Shown here: in pieces, positions 26,767 through 35,605 of the stretch
Position numbering within the stretch: position 1 is the first letter of the stretch
Layout of the letters: every line of letters begins with the position of its first letter
Assembly: GCA_002348315.1 (NCBI GenBank)
Contig: DEAW01000174.1
Span: 34,356-98,355, forward strand
Source: Planctomycetaceae bacterium UBA2972
GTDB taxonomy: Bacteria > Planctomycetota > Planctomycetia > Pirellulales > Pirellulaceae
Length of the DNA stretch: 64,000 nucleotides
Direction: 5' to 3'
Made by a program: the position numbers and the translations under genes
Notes under the pieces: model-generated
Databases searched by the model: none
What the model saw: the letters and a program-made list of their open reading frames with translations, nothing else
Told to the model about the DNA's origin: nothing

Positions 26767-27579
26767 TTATTTCCGAGCTAACTTAGCTTTAGGAGCGTCA
26801 GTTTCCTGAGATCCGAAGTAGTTAGCGACTTCGTCGAGGATGTCTGTTGTCGACTCAGTTTCGACTGGGATACGATCCAGTGACTGATTTTTGACGTTAG
26901 ACATCTTTTCCTCAGTGCTGAGACGAGAGTCCAGGTTGTCGAGTAAGGCGTTTGCCTTGGCCAGCTGGCTATCGTCGATTTCAAACTCACTGGCAGACTT
27001 AGTGACTTCAATCATCTTGTTGCGGGCAGCAAGATTTTCGATTTCCACTCGCAGCTTTCGCTGAGAAGCCTGCATTGCTGCCAATCGATTTCGAACAGTC
27101 TTGAGATTGTCCATTCGTGTGACATGGAGTTTCTTGAGGTTGTCCAGGGTTTCGTTATCCGTTTTGAATTCCTCAAAGCGATTGGTAAGATCTCGCTTGA
27201 CGTCATCGGCCGTATATTCGATTCCGTGGTACATCACATACTCAACACCAGATGAAAGGTCTGCGTTCAGACGTTTAATCGACTTTTCATCTTCTGCTAA
27301 CTTCCCTTCAAATTCAGTGATGTTAGCTTCGAGCTTTTCGATCTCGACTTCTTCCCGAGCGATCAGCTCCATGTTTTTACGAATCTCAGGAGTGATATCT
27401 GAGATTTCCTGGCGTGCTCGTTCCAGCTCAAATTCCACCGGGACGGAATTCTTTACTGAGTCGCGAACACTGGCCACTGAAGTGGTTACATAACTTGTTG
27501 CGTCGCTGCCGAATAGCAGTGCAAGTAGCAGCATGACTGCAGCGGCACCGCCTCCGACATACATAACTTTCTTTTTCAT
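26767..27579 (-). CDS. Single-pass membrane protein with long coiled coil
   Basis: ATG 27579 is chosen because AAAGGAG (27588-27594) lies 8 bases upstream and a membrane segment follows at once (VMYVGGGAAAVMLLLALLFG); the frame remains open to 27705 without similar support. The 270 residues continue with about 180 residues of charged heptad-type coiled coil (ELIAREEVEIEKLEANITEF; LKTVRNRLAAMQASQRKLRV) and a short polar tail. The layout suggests an envelope or scaffold protein. I do not recognise a named family. It is the first gene of the minus-strand block that continues with the FHA-like and kinase genes. Confidence 0.75.
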   Translation of the reverse strand: MKKKVMYVGGGAAAVMLLLALLFGSDATSYVTTSVASVRDSVKNSVPVEFELERARQEISDITPEIRKNMELIAREEVEIEKLEANITEFEGKLAEDEKSIKRLNADLSSGVEYVMYHGIEYTADDVKRDLTNRFEEFKTDNETLDNLKKLHVTRMDNLKTVRNRLAAMQASQRKLRVEIENLAARNKMIEVTKSASEFEIDDSQLAKANALLDNLDSRLSTEEKMSNVKNQSLDRIPVETESTTDILDEVANYFGSQETDAPKAKLARK

Positions 27580-27934
27580 CGTTCGATCTCCTTTCAAGAG
27601 AATATTCGATTGAAATTTTGCATGCCTAACTGGATTACATTTCCAGTTGGAGGTTACATCCTGAAAACTTAATTGCTGAAATCCTTTCCAGCAGTACTTA
27701 CACATGTATTCGTAAGGCAGACTGGATTATTGGGTTGTTGAGATGAAAAAAACGACAAATCTTTTATTGTTTCCTCAAAGGCCTGAAAAACAGATGTTTG
27801 CCTTGAAAATGACTCACTCAGAATCGTTGTGAACTACTGAGGTAGACTCTATGTTTGGCCTATAATAAGAAGAGTTGGTGTAATTGGATTTCATCAAAAT
27901 GTCGATGTTGGCACCACCCAATTAGGTACAGGAT
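27580..27934. other. Divergent promoter region
   Basis: These 355 AT-rich bases separate the coiled-coil gene (leftward) and the HEAT gene (rightward). They hold the ribosome binding site AAAGGAG at 27588-27594 (minus) and a perfect TATAAT at 27861-27866 (plus) about 70 bases before ATG 27935. The -35 position beside that hexamer is poor. No RNA gene or repeat is seen. Confidence 0.5.
27861..27866 (+). promoter_or_regulatory. Possible -10 element of the HEAT-gene operon
   Basis: A perfect TATAAT lies 68 bases before the start of the gene at 27935. The base run 17 upstream (TGAGGT) matches the -35 consensus weakly, so only the -10 half is proposed. Confidence 0.35.
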
Positions 27935-29149
27935 ATGAATCTCCGGATCGGATTTCTTACTATGGCTGTGGCGATCACCATGCTGGTGACCGTCTCGACG
28001 CACGCGCAGGATAATTCTGCTCTTAATCCGGAATACCAGGCATTAATCAATCAGTTGGGGAATCCTTCTTATCAGGTTCGTGAACGTGCTCATGCAAAAC
28101 TGGTTAAGGTTGGAATGTCGGCTCGTAGTGAATTGGCAGCCGCCCTGCGAAGTCCGGACTTAGAGATTCGCAGCCGGGCCCGCCGGATTTTTGTGGATTT
28201 AATGTATGAAGACTTTGAACAAAAGCTTCAGCGATTTATTGATGATGTTGAGGGCAAGCAGGAACACGACTTGCCAGGTTGGAATTTATACCAAAAGAGA
28301 ATTGGTACGACCTCGGAGGATCGAAAGTTTTTTGCTTCGATGGTTCGAGCGGAATCGAAGGTGTTGCGAGCCATTGAAACCAAGAAAAACCTGGCCGAAT
28401 TGTTACAGGAACGAGTGAAGCAACTTCAGCCTTATGGCAATTACACTCCCTCCGGTCCCCGAATTCCACAGATTCAGAGTATTGCCACCGTGATGCTTGG
28501 TGCCTCGGAATTGACTCCGGCTGAACGCGAGACGTTAGTATCACCGGTTTACAACCTGTTGAATTACTCCCAAATCAAATCACAGATTATCGATAAACCA
28601 GATAACGATGTTGGGAAGCGGATGACACGTGAATGGGCAGAGATTGCCTGTCAATCCAGAAGTAAAACTCTTGGGTTGATGCTAATTCTGAATTACGGTT
28701 TTGAAGAATCAGGAATTAAAGTCGCACGGGAGATGCTCAGCAATAAAGAGAGTTTTTCGACGAGCGAACAGTATGCTGCGATTTGTGCTGCGAGGTTTGG
28801 TGGAGTTGATGAAGTCGAATTACTGATACCGTTACTAAATCAACAAACTCTGGTTCATTCCTGGAGCACGCCTCAGGCAGGTGGAAAGCTGATCAAGACG
28901 CAGTTGCGAGACACAGTGCTGATCATGTTGCTCCATCTGACCAAACAGAGTCCGGAAGATTATGGATTTAAGTTTTCACGACCCAGCCCCATCTACGTTT
29001 ATGAAGTTTATTCCTGTGGTTTCACCGAAGACGAAAATCGTGAAAAGGCACACGCCAAGTGGAAGACCTGGTGGGATGAATCCGGTAAGCAATGGTTAGA
29101 AAAGGCTAAAGCCGCCAAGGCGGCAGAAAAGCCGGCAGAACCTAAATAA
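27935..29149 (+). CDS. Secreted HEAT-repeat-like protein
   Basis: This 404-residue protein begins with a signal peptide (LTMAVAITMLVTVSTHAQD). The N-terminal HEAT-like repeats read INQLGNPSYQVRERAHAKL and LRSPDLEIRSRARRIF, a pattern frequent in planctomycete periplasmic proteins. The rest is helical with a Lys/Ala-rich tail (KAAKAAEKPAEPK). No catalytic motif is visible. It ends 10 bases before the next gene and probably starts the transcription unit reaching lepA. A protein-binding scaffold in the periplasm is the reasonable guess. Confidence 0.78.
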   Translation: MNLRIGFLTMAVAITMLVTVSTHAQDNSALNPEYQALINQLGNPSYQVRERAHAKLVKVGMSARSELAAALRSPDLEIRSRARRIFVDLMYEDFEQKLQRFIDDVEGKQEHDLPGWNLYQKRIGTTSEDRKFFASMVRAESKVLRAIETKKNLAELLQERVKQLQPYGNYTPSGPRIPQIQSIATVMLGASELTPAERETLVSPVYNLLNYSQIKSQIIDKPDNDVGKRMTREWAEIACQSRSKTLGLMLILNYGFEESGIKVAREMLSNKESFSTSEQYAAICAARFGGVDEVELLIPLLNQQTLVHSWSTPQAGGKLIKTQLRDTVLIMLLHLTKQSPEDYGFKFSRPSPIYVYEVYSCGFTEDENREKAHAKWKTWWDESGKQWLEKAKAAKAAEKPAEPK

Positions 29150-29159
29150 GTACAGTCCA

Positions 29160-30257
29160 GTGTCTGATCACGACTATCTGCAGAAACTCACCGAAGCCGG
29201 AGCCAGCATCAGACAATGGGCTGAGCAGGCAGCTTGCCGTTTTGTGTTGGCCGAGAGTTGTACCAGTGGACTGTGTGCTGCGACCATTGGAAGCCAGCCG
29301 GGAATTTCAGAGTTCTTTTGTGGTTCCCATGTCACCTACCGTAATGATTCCAAACGACGTTGGCTAGATGTTCAGGCAGATGATTTGCAGAAGCATGGGC
29401 CGGTTAGTGAATCGGTGGCCACTCAAATGGCAGAAGGAGCTCTTCTGGCGACGCCCGAAGCTCAGATCTCGGTCTCGATTACAGGGCACCTTGGTCCCCA
29501 GTCCCCTGACGGTATGGATGGAGTTATTTTTATTGGTGTGGCCGTACGGCAGTCAGACGAGTTGTTGACGGTTGCTGCAAGATTCGAGTTACCTGAAGCC
29601 ATTCGATCCGAGAGACAGCAATTGGCGGCCATGAAGGCTCTATCCTGTTTAGGCCGGGTGTTACAGCTGCAGATAGCCGTCCAGCAAGTTTGTCAGAGTA
29701 CCCGTCCCTATTATGTAATCGGCAACCCGCAGATCCTGGCATTACTGCCTGGTTCTTTCAATCCGGTTCATCAGGGACATCAGCAGATGGTGCGGTTTGG
29801 ACGCGAGCATTTGTCCGGGGAAGTTCACTATGAACTATCGGTCGAGAATGTTGATAAACCGGATCTTACGCAAGACGATTGTATCAGCAGATTACTTTCG
29901 ATTTGTCTTGATGGTAGTATTGTTTTGTCGCGGGCTCCGACTTTCCTCAGCAAGGCCCGGCTACTTGGAAAAGTCTGTTTTTTGGTTGGAGCTGACACCA
30001 TTGGTCGGATAGCCGAAACGCGATATTATGCCGATGAAAATGGTCGCGATAAAGCGTTACAAGAATTACAGGAATTAGAGGTATGCTTTTTAGTTTTCGG
30101 TCGTACAATGGACGATTCATTTTTGACGTCCTCATGTAATCAAGGCTCTTTTACGGAACTCGCTGACCTGCCGTTACCCGCAACTTTAGCGGCAATTTGT
30201 CAGGGAGTAGATTCAGAGGAATTTCGTGAAGATGTGTCTTCAAGAGACTTACGGTAA
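29160..30257 (+). CDS. CinA C-terminal (NMN amidase) domain fused to NaMN adenylyltransferase-like domain
   Basis: The gene starts at GTG 29160 and encodes 365 residues. Residues about 10-175 form a CinA C-terminal/PncC domain, which in known members deamidates nicotinamide mononucleotide to nicotinate mononucleotide: AESCTSG (31-37), PGIS ending at Ser50, and HVTYRNDSK with Tyr60 and Lys65. Residues about 190-365 are a nucleotidyltransferase of the NadD type, which adenylates nicotinate mononucleotide: GSFNPVHQGHQ has the HxGH motif (His204, His207), and VSSRDLR at the C-terminal end resembles the SSTxIR phosphate motif. One chain would thus carry two consecutive NAD-recycling steps. The CinA N-terminal half (COG1058) is absent. 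Motifs are clear; activity is inferred. Confidence 0.8.
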   Translation: MSDHDYLQKLTEAGASIRQWAEQAACRFVLAESCTSGLCAATIGSQPGISEFFCGSHVTYRNDSKRRWLDVQADDLQKHGPVSESVATQMAEGALLATPEAQISVSITGHLGPQSPDGMDGVIFIGVAVRQSDELLTVAARFELPEAIRSERQQLAAMKALSCLGRVLQLQIAVQQVCQSTRPYYVIGNPQILALLPGSFNPVHQGHQQMVRFGREHLSGEVHYELSVENVDKPDLTQDDCISRLLSICLDGSIVLSRAPTFLSKARLLGKVCFLVGADTIGRIAETRYYADENGRDKALQELQELEVCFLVFGRTMDDSFLTSSCNQGSFTELADLPLPATLAAICQGVDSEEFREDVSSRDLR

Positions 30258-30269
30258 ACGGAAACGAAA

Positions 30270-31220
30270 TTGGCAAACCAATTAGCTCCCCAGAGAGCGG
30301 ACCTGTATCGACGCGGAATTATCCTTGGTGCTGTATCCTCAGTAGGGTACTCGGCAGCCAACGTTTTCCTGCGCGCCGTAGATGATTGTGACCCGGTTTG
30401 GGTGAGTTGTATTAAAGCGGTTCCCACGATTCTGATCGTTTTTCCCTGGCTGGTCTGGCGATATCAGAAAGTCGAACGGAAAATATGTCCACCGAAACTG
30501 GTATTAGGGCTCGTGACCCTGTCGATCGTTTCTCACTATGTGGGCAATGTCGGTTTCCAATGGTCGCTCAATAAAATTGGTATGAGTCTGGCGGTTCCGA
30601 TTTGTCTGGGGGTCCTGATTGTGACCGGAGCGTTGGTGGACTGGTGGTTTTTGAAGGACAAGCCATCGGCCCGCACGATCGGATCTATGGTGATTCTTAT
30701 TACTGCAGTGGTGGTACTATCAACCGGCGGTAAAGAGGCCTTCGCTCAATTAAAGAAGCTGTTGGATAATCCGGATGCCAATCCCTACTTACTTACGTTT
30801 GCCATTGGTGCCGTGATTATTTCCGGAGTCAATTACGGGGTCTTCGGGGCGGTCATTAAAGTAGTAGGTAATCGGGGCGTCTCGCAGCCGGCGATTATGA
30901 CCATCATCAGTGTTACGGGCTTCCTGTTTTTGCTGGTTCTTAGTTCTCAAAACGGAGCATGGGATGAGCAGCATAATTTGGAGTTCAATAACCTGGCCCA
31001 GATGACCTTAGCAGGGATTTGCAATGCGATTGCCTTCGTCGCCCTGGTGTCGGCGATCAAAATCCTCTCAGTGACTCGATACAATCTTGTAAACGCCAGT
31101 CAGGCGGCATTAGGAGCGATCTCAGGAGCAGTGATTTTTGATGAGCCGGTAAGTGTTTGGATGGTATTGGGTATCGTATTGACCGTGATTGGCCTGATGG
31201 TGATGAAACGCGATAAGTAA
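30270..31220 (+). CDS. EamA/DMT-family transporter
   Basis: A TTG at 30270 appears to be the start, 12 bases after the previous stop. The 316 residues contain about ten hydrophobic helices in two EamA halves, for example SVGYSAANVFLRAV, AVPTILIVFPWLVW, MVILITAVVVLSTGG and the terminal MVLGIVLTVIGLMVM. ISGAVIFDEPVS is the characteristic second-half motif of drug/metabolite transporters. It sits in the inner membrane and moves a small metabolite that cannot be identified here. Its place between the NAD-recycling fusion and the ROK kinase offers a weak hint of a nucleotide- or sugar-related substrate. Confidence 0.88.
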   Translation: MANQLAPQRADLYRRGIILGAVSSVGYSAANVFLRAVDDCDPVWVSCIKAVPTILIVFPWLVWRYQKVERKICPPKLVLGLVTLSIVSHYVGNVGFQWSLNKIGMSLAVPICLGVLIVTGALVDWWFLKDKPSARTIGSMVILITAVVVLSTGGKEAFAQLKKLLDNPDANPYLLTFAIGAVIISGVNYGVFGAVIKVVGNRGVSQPAIMTIISVTGFLFLLVLSSQNGAWDEQHNLEFNNLAQMTLAGICNAIAFVALVSAIKILSVTRYNLVNASQAALGAISGAVIFDEPVSVWMVLGIVLTVIGLMVMKRDK

Positions 31221-31314
31221 CCTCACGCATTCGTTGATATCACAATTACAGAATGGTGTGATGTTGTTTAAAATAAAGGCAGAGAATGCGAGTTCAGAGG
31301 AGTCCTGCTTGTAG

Positions 31315-32328
31315 ATGGAATCTGCAGAGAACCTACAAATTCCGGTCTACCTTGGGGTAGACGTGGGAGGCACGAGTATCAAGATCGGAATCGTTGATGA
31401 TTCCGGTCGTTCGCTTGCGCATGGCAATATTGATACCGAGCATGAAAAGGGACCTCAGGATGGAGTGGATCGGATTATTGCCTTCGCTCGGGAATTGCTG
31501 ACGACTACGGAAGTGACCTGGGAGAAAATCGTTGCGATCGGACTTGGTACTCCCGGAACCATGGATATTAAAAAGGGTATGCTTCTGCACATGCCTAATA
31601 TGAGTGGTTGGGATGATTTTCCCATACGCGATTATTTGTCTGAGCAGGCAGGCAAGCCTGTGGCGTTTGTGAATGATGCGAATGCAGCGGCTTATGGCGA
31701 GTACTGGGTGGGGCGGGGACAGGAATATGAAAGCCTAATCATGTTCACATTAGGAACGGGTGTGGGCGGTGGTATTATCGTGCACGATAACTCACTTGAT
31801 GGTGAGCATAGTCATGGTAGCGAATGCGGACACATTATCATTGACAGTTCACCGGATGCCAGGATTTGTCCTTGTGGATTATCAGGCCACCTTGAAGCGT
31901 ATGTGAGTGCCCGCAGCGTAGCACTTAGAACAGTGGAACAACTCCAAAGTGGCAGTGAGTCGTCATTGCAGCAAGTGTTGCAAAATCAGGAAACCATAAC
32001 GGCTTTAGATGTGGCGAACCATGCAGAACAGGGAGATGCGTTGGCACTGCAAATTGTCAAAGAGACGGCAGAGTATCTAGCCAGTGGAATTGTCTCGGCC
32101 ATGCACATCATTGACCCGGACATTATCGTGCTTGGCGGTGCCATGAATTTTGGTGGCCATGAGCAACAGACCGGCAGGATGTTTTTGGAGCGTATTCGCG
32201 AACGAGTATACGAGTTGACCTTTCCTGTTCTGGTCGAAAACACGATTATTGATTTTGCAACGCTTGGCAGTGCCTGTGGCTATATCGGCGCTGCCGGTGT
32301 CGCTCGAAGACAACTGGGATCAGTTTAA
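31315..32328 (+). CDS. ROK-family sugar kinase (glucokinase-like)
   Basis: This 337-residue cytoplasmic kinase would phosphorylate glucose or a related sugar with ATP. DVGGTSIKIG (16-25) is the phosphate loop, VAFVNDANAAAYGE carries the catalytic Asp, FTLGTGVGGGII binds nucleotide, and GHIIIDSSPD...CPCGLSGHLE is the ROK zinc site. In that site the usual last cysteine (CxCGxxGCxE) is histidine; His can also bind zinc, so the site may be intact but altered. It lies 94 bases downstream of the EamA transporter and 38 bases before lepA. Glucokinase is the likely role, but ROK members also act on N-acetylglucosamine and other sugars. Confidence 0.88.
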   Translation: MESAENLQIPVYLGVDVGGTSIKIGIVDDSGRSLAHGNIDTEHEKGPQDGVDRIIAFARELLTTTEVTWEKIVAIGLGTPGTMDIKKGMLLHMPNMSGWDDFPIRDYLSEQAGKPVAFVNDANAAAYGEYWVGRGQEYESLIMFTLGTGVGGGIIVHDNSLDGEHSHGSECGHIIIDSSPDARICPCGLSGHLEAYVSARSVALRTVEQLQSGSESSLQQVLQNQETITALDVANHAEQGDALALQIVKETAEYLASGIVSAMHIIDPDIIVLGGAMNFGGHEQQTGRMFLERIRERVYELTFPVLVENTIIDFATLGSACGYIGAAGVARRQLGSV

Positions 32329-32366
32329 GAAGAGCTAAGAGTAAGGGACGGATAGATCGGGTAACA

Positions 32367-34169
32367 ATGGATTGCCGCAATATTAGAAATTTCAGCATCA
32401 TTGCTCACATTGACCACGGGAAAAGCACGTTGGCTGACCGCCTGCTGGAATTTACCGGGACGGTGTCCGAGCGTGAACTCAAAGACCAGATGCTCGATGA
32501 TATGCAGCTGGAACGGGATCGGGGAATCACGATTAAGGCTCGTAGCGTCAGCGTGGAGTACAAACATGGAAACACAGTTTATCAACTGAACCTGATTGAT
32601 ACTCCGGGTCACGTGGACTTTCAATATGAAGTTTCCCGGGCGTTAACCTGTTGTGAAGGAGCTCTGTTGCTGGTGGATGCGTTTCAAGGTGTTGAAGCGC
32701 AGACTGTGGCAAATGGATATAACGCGTTTGATCATGATCTGGCAATCATTCCCGTTATCAATAAGATCGACCTGGACTACGCTCGTGTTGATGAAGTCAT
32801 CGAGGAAATTGAACAGCAGTTTGGTCTGGGGGATGCCGACGTCCAAAAAGTAAGTGCCAAAGAAGGAATCGGTATCGAAGCGCTGTTGGAGGCCATCATC
32901 GAAAACATCCCGCCGCCTACGGGTGACCCGGATGATGAACTGCGAGCGATGGTTTTCGATTCGCATTATGATGAGTTTCGCGGCGCGATTACTTACATCC
33001 GCGTGATGGATGGAGCGATTCGTAAAGGTGATAAGATCAAGTTCATGCGAGCCGGTTCGATGCACGACGTCATTGAGATTGGGCAGTTCACTCCGCAACA
33101 GACCCCGTGTGATGTTTTGCACGCAGGCCAGGTGGGATATGTAATCTGTAACATTAAGTCACTTGATATGGTCCATATCGGGGACACCTTGTGTCTGAGT
33201 AAATCGGATGTGGAAGCATTAACCGGTTATCAGGAACCTAAACGAATGGTCTATTGCGGGCTATATCCATCTGACGGTCAGGACTTCAAGGAATTGCGCG
33301 ATGCGTTGGGACGGTTGAAAATCAATGATCCCAGTTTCGAGTTTGAAGCGGAAACGAGTGAAGCATTAGGCTTTGGGTTTCGCTGTGGATTTCTGGGACT
33401 GCTGCATATGGAGATCGTGCAGCAGCGTCTTGAGCAGGAATCGGATGTGGACCTGATTCAAACGGCTCCCAATGTTACCTACGAGGTCACTAAGAAAGAC
33501 GGCACGGAACTGCGAATTCATCGTCCACAGGAAGTACCGGAACCTGGTGATATTCTTGAATTTCGTCAGCCGATCGTAAGGGTGAATTTCATTACTCCCG
33601 GAGAGTATGTCGGCGCTATCATGAAACTCTGTAACGAGCGTCGTGGAGTTCAGCAGTCTCAGGAATACATTTCGCCTACACGGATGATGTTAAGCTATGA
33701 CCTGCCCCTGGCTGAAGTGATTTATGACTTGCACGATAAGCTCAAGAGCTCCACACGTGGATACGGCACGATGGACTACGAGATTATTGGTTATCAGACT
33801 GCTGATCTGGTGCGTATGGATATTTTGGTTAATGGTAACCGCGTGGATGCTTTGAGTGTGATTTGTCACCGGGCAGATTCGCAGGTTCGTGGTCGTGCCG
33901 TCTGTAAGAAGCTCAAGACAGAGATTGACCGCCATATGTTTGAAGTGGCTGTGCAGGCTGCCATTGGTGCCAAGATTATTGCTCGCGAAACGGTTCGGGC
34001 TCTACGCAAAAACGTTACTGCCAAGTGTTATGGTGGTGACATCTCACGTAAGAAAAAGCTATGGGCGAAGCAGCGTGAAGGTAAGAAGCGGATGAAGAGC
34101 ATCGGTAGTGTGGATATTCCACAAAAGGCATTCATGGCTGTGCTTGATAAAGGCCAGGATAAAAAGTAA
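32367..34169 (+). CDS. lepA: Elongation factor 4 (LepA)
   Basis: This 600-residue translational GTPase acts on ribosomes, back-translocating or aiding initiation and assembly. It has G1 AHIDHGKST (13-21), G3 DTPGHVDF, G4 NKIDLD, the EF-G-like domains and the LepA-specific C-terminus (GGDISRKKKLWAKQREGKKR and SVDIPQKAFMAVL). Length matches the family. It is followed after five bases by a signal-peptidase-like gene, recalling the lepA-lepB order of proteobacteria. Confidence 0.98.
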   Translation: MDCRNIRNFSIIAHIDHGKSTLADRLLEFTGTVSERELKDQMLDDMQLERDRGITIKARSVSVEYKHGNTVYQLNLIDTPGHVDFQYEVSRALTCCEGALLLVDAFQGVEAQTVANGYNAFDHDLAIIPVINKIDLDYARVDEVIEEIEQQFGLGDADVQKVSAKEGIGIEALLEAIIENIPPPTGDPDDELRAMVFDSHYDEFRGAITYIRVMDGAIRKGDKIKFMRAGSMHDVIEIGQFTPQQTPCDVLHAGQVGYVICNIKSLDMVHIGDTLCLSKSDVEALTGYQEPKRMVYCGLYPSDGQDFKELRDALGRLKINDPSFEFEAETSEALGFGFRCGFLGLLHMEIVQQRLEQESDVDLIQTAPNVTYEVTKKDGTELRIHRPQEVPEPGDILEFRQPIVRVNFITPGEYVGAIMKLCNERRGVQQSQEYISPTRMMLSYDLPLAEVIYDLHDKLKSSTRGYGTMDYEIIGYQTADLVRMDILVNGNRVDALSVICHRADSQVRGRAVCKKLKTEIDRHMFEVAVQAAIGAKIIARETVRALRKNVTAKCYGGDISRKKKLWAKQREGKKRMKSIGSVDIPQKAFMAVLDKGQDKK

Positions 34170-34174
34170 CGCCT

Positions 34175-35476
34175 ATGGCTGCCGAAAACCGACTCTCTGT
34201 CTACCTCATTGCGTTGGGGATCGTGGCGGTCGGAGCTTTGGTTGGTTCATGGCTAACTCCCTCGTCGTCCTCGGATGTTCTACAAGCGCCTGTAATCTCG
34301 GGCAGTATGGATGATGCAGCTCCGGGACCGCATTACGCTCTGGAATGCTATGACTGTCGGATTCCTTTTCGAGTCGATGCAAGTACGGTCAATGAAACGA
34401 ATCTACCGATCTGCTTTAACTGTGGGGCGACCAATGCGATCGAAGATATTCCCACTCAATTGAATACAGTTCGTTTTGAGTCCCGGGCTATACAGGAGTT
34501 GCAACGATGGGATGAAGTAGTCTTTGAGTATGATTCTGAGAAGTATCTAAAACGGGTCATAGGATTGCCCGGAGAAGAAGTGGTCACCGAGAGTGGCGAG
34601 CTATACATCAATAACCAGCTTTATCAAAAGTCGCTCGAAGAGTTTGACCAATTGAGCGTTGATCTGTTTGATAGCCGGTATCAGCCGTCCGACCCGACTT
34701 TTAGTTTGTTGCGACGATTTGGAGTTCGCGGTGAGGATGAGGGCTGGATCTACACACTGGACAAGTCTTTCTCTTTTGATGCTCCGGCCAAAACTCATCC
34801 ACAATGGCTGGATTATCACCAATGGAATATTGTGGCGGGGTTTGTTCCACCGGCACCACGAGGGTCCAGCTCGGCCATTTTTGATTACCTCCCCTACAAC
34901 CAATTCATTTCCCGTTCACGATTGAATTTCGTGGATGATTTTGTAGTGAACCTGGAATTGAAGATTTTCCAACCTGGCGTCGTCCGGTTGAGGTTACTGG
35001 ACGTGGAGGTCGAGATCGACTTCCATTTGTTTAACGTACAGGTTTCTCAGTCTGCCTTTTTAAGAAGCTCAGCAAAAGTGGCACCTATTCAGTGGGAAGA
35101 GACCGGTACTGCAGTACCGCTGAGAATTGGGAGGCTGGATGGTCGAGTGGTTGTGCAGATTCAGGGGAATACGGAGTATTATCCGATGGATCCGTTGATT
35201 CGAACGGGTGACTTTGAGTCCGATACGCTTGTTCGGAAGACTCCGTTTTCGATTGCTGCAGACGAAGGTGTATTGGATCTCAATTTGATCATGATTGCGC
35301 GGGATATCTATTGGCTTGGTATGGATTATTCTTCAGACAGATGGCAGGCTGCGAAAAAGATGACGTCTGAAGAGTATTTTTTGGTGGGTGATAATCAACC
35401 GGTATCACGTGATTGCCGACATTGGGGCGAGGGAATTACACGTGAGGCGATTATAGGTGTGGTCATAAAAGAATAA
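34175..35476 (+). CDS. Signal peptidase I paralogue with zinc ribbon and beta-rich insert
   Basis: This 433-residue S26-type protein has an N-terminal membrane segment (VYLIALGIVAVGALVGSWL), SGSM with the probable nucleophile Ser44, and YLKRVIGLPGE with the general base Lys126. Box E reads VGDNQPVSRDCRHWG near the C-terminus. Between Ser and Lys are two CxxC pairs (Cys58/61 and Cys80/83), a zinc-ribbon-like insert. About 270 residues then separate the Lys from box E and look beta-rich (VRLRLLDVEVEIDFHLFNVQ). Ordinary bacterial signal peptidases are much shorter. Catalytic residues are present, so it may be active on a special set of exported proteins. Its sister gene follows. Confidence 0.83.
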   Translation: MAAENRLSVYLIALGIVAVGALVGSWLTPSSSSDVLQAPVISGSMDDAAPGPHYALECYDCRIPFRVDASTVNETNLPICFNCGATNAIEDIPTQLNTVRFESRAIQELQRWDEVVFEYDSEKYLKRVIGLPGEEVVTESGELYINNQLYQKSLEEFDQLSVDLFDSRYQPSDPTFSLLRRFGVRGEDEGWIYTLDKSFSFDAPAKTHPQWLDYHQWNIVAGFVPPAPRGSSSAIFDYLPYNQFISRSRLNFVDDFVVNLELKIFQPGVVRLRLLDVEVEIDFHLFNVQVSQSAFLRSSAKVAPIQWEETGTAVPLRIGRLDGRVVVQIQGNTEYYPMDPLIRTGDFESDTLVRKTPFSIAADEGVLDLNLIMIARDIYWLGMDYSSDRWQAAKKMTSEEYFLVGDNQPVSRDCRHWGEGITREAIIGVVIKE

Positions 35477-35483
35477 TGACAGG

Positions 35484-35518
35484 AATAGTGTGAACAAACA
35501 GCGGTTTATCACACTATT
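35484..35518. promoter_or_regulatory. Perfect 10-base inverted repeat between the two signal peptidase genes
   Basis: AATAGTGTGA (35484-35493) and TCACACTATT (35509-35518) are exact complements around a 15-base spacer. It starts 8 bases after the first gene's stop and lies about 90 bases before the second gene's start. It could be an operator, a weak attenuator or an RNA-processing hairpin; there is no U-run after it. Confidence 0.5.
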
Positions 35519-35605
35519 AGTTGTTAGGTATATTGGTAGATACGCCTAGCAGCGATAGAGTCCTTCGATGTGTATTCAAAAACAAGTAGGCAGTTAAACG
35601 AAAAA

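Noticed and set aside
32643..33122. 159-codon minus-strand frame inside lepA
   Set aside because: LepA is certain on the plus strand; this frame is an antisense by-product of its codon use.
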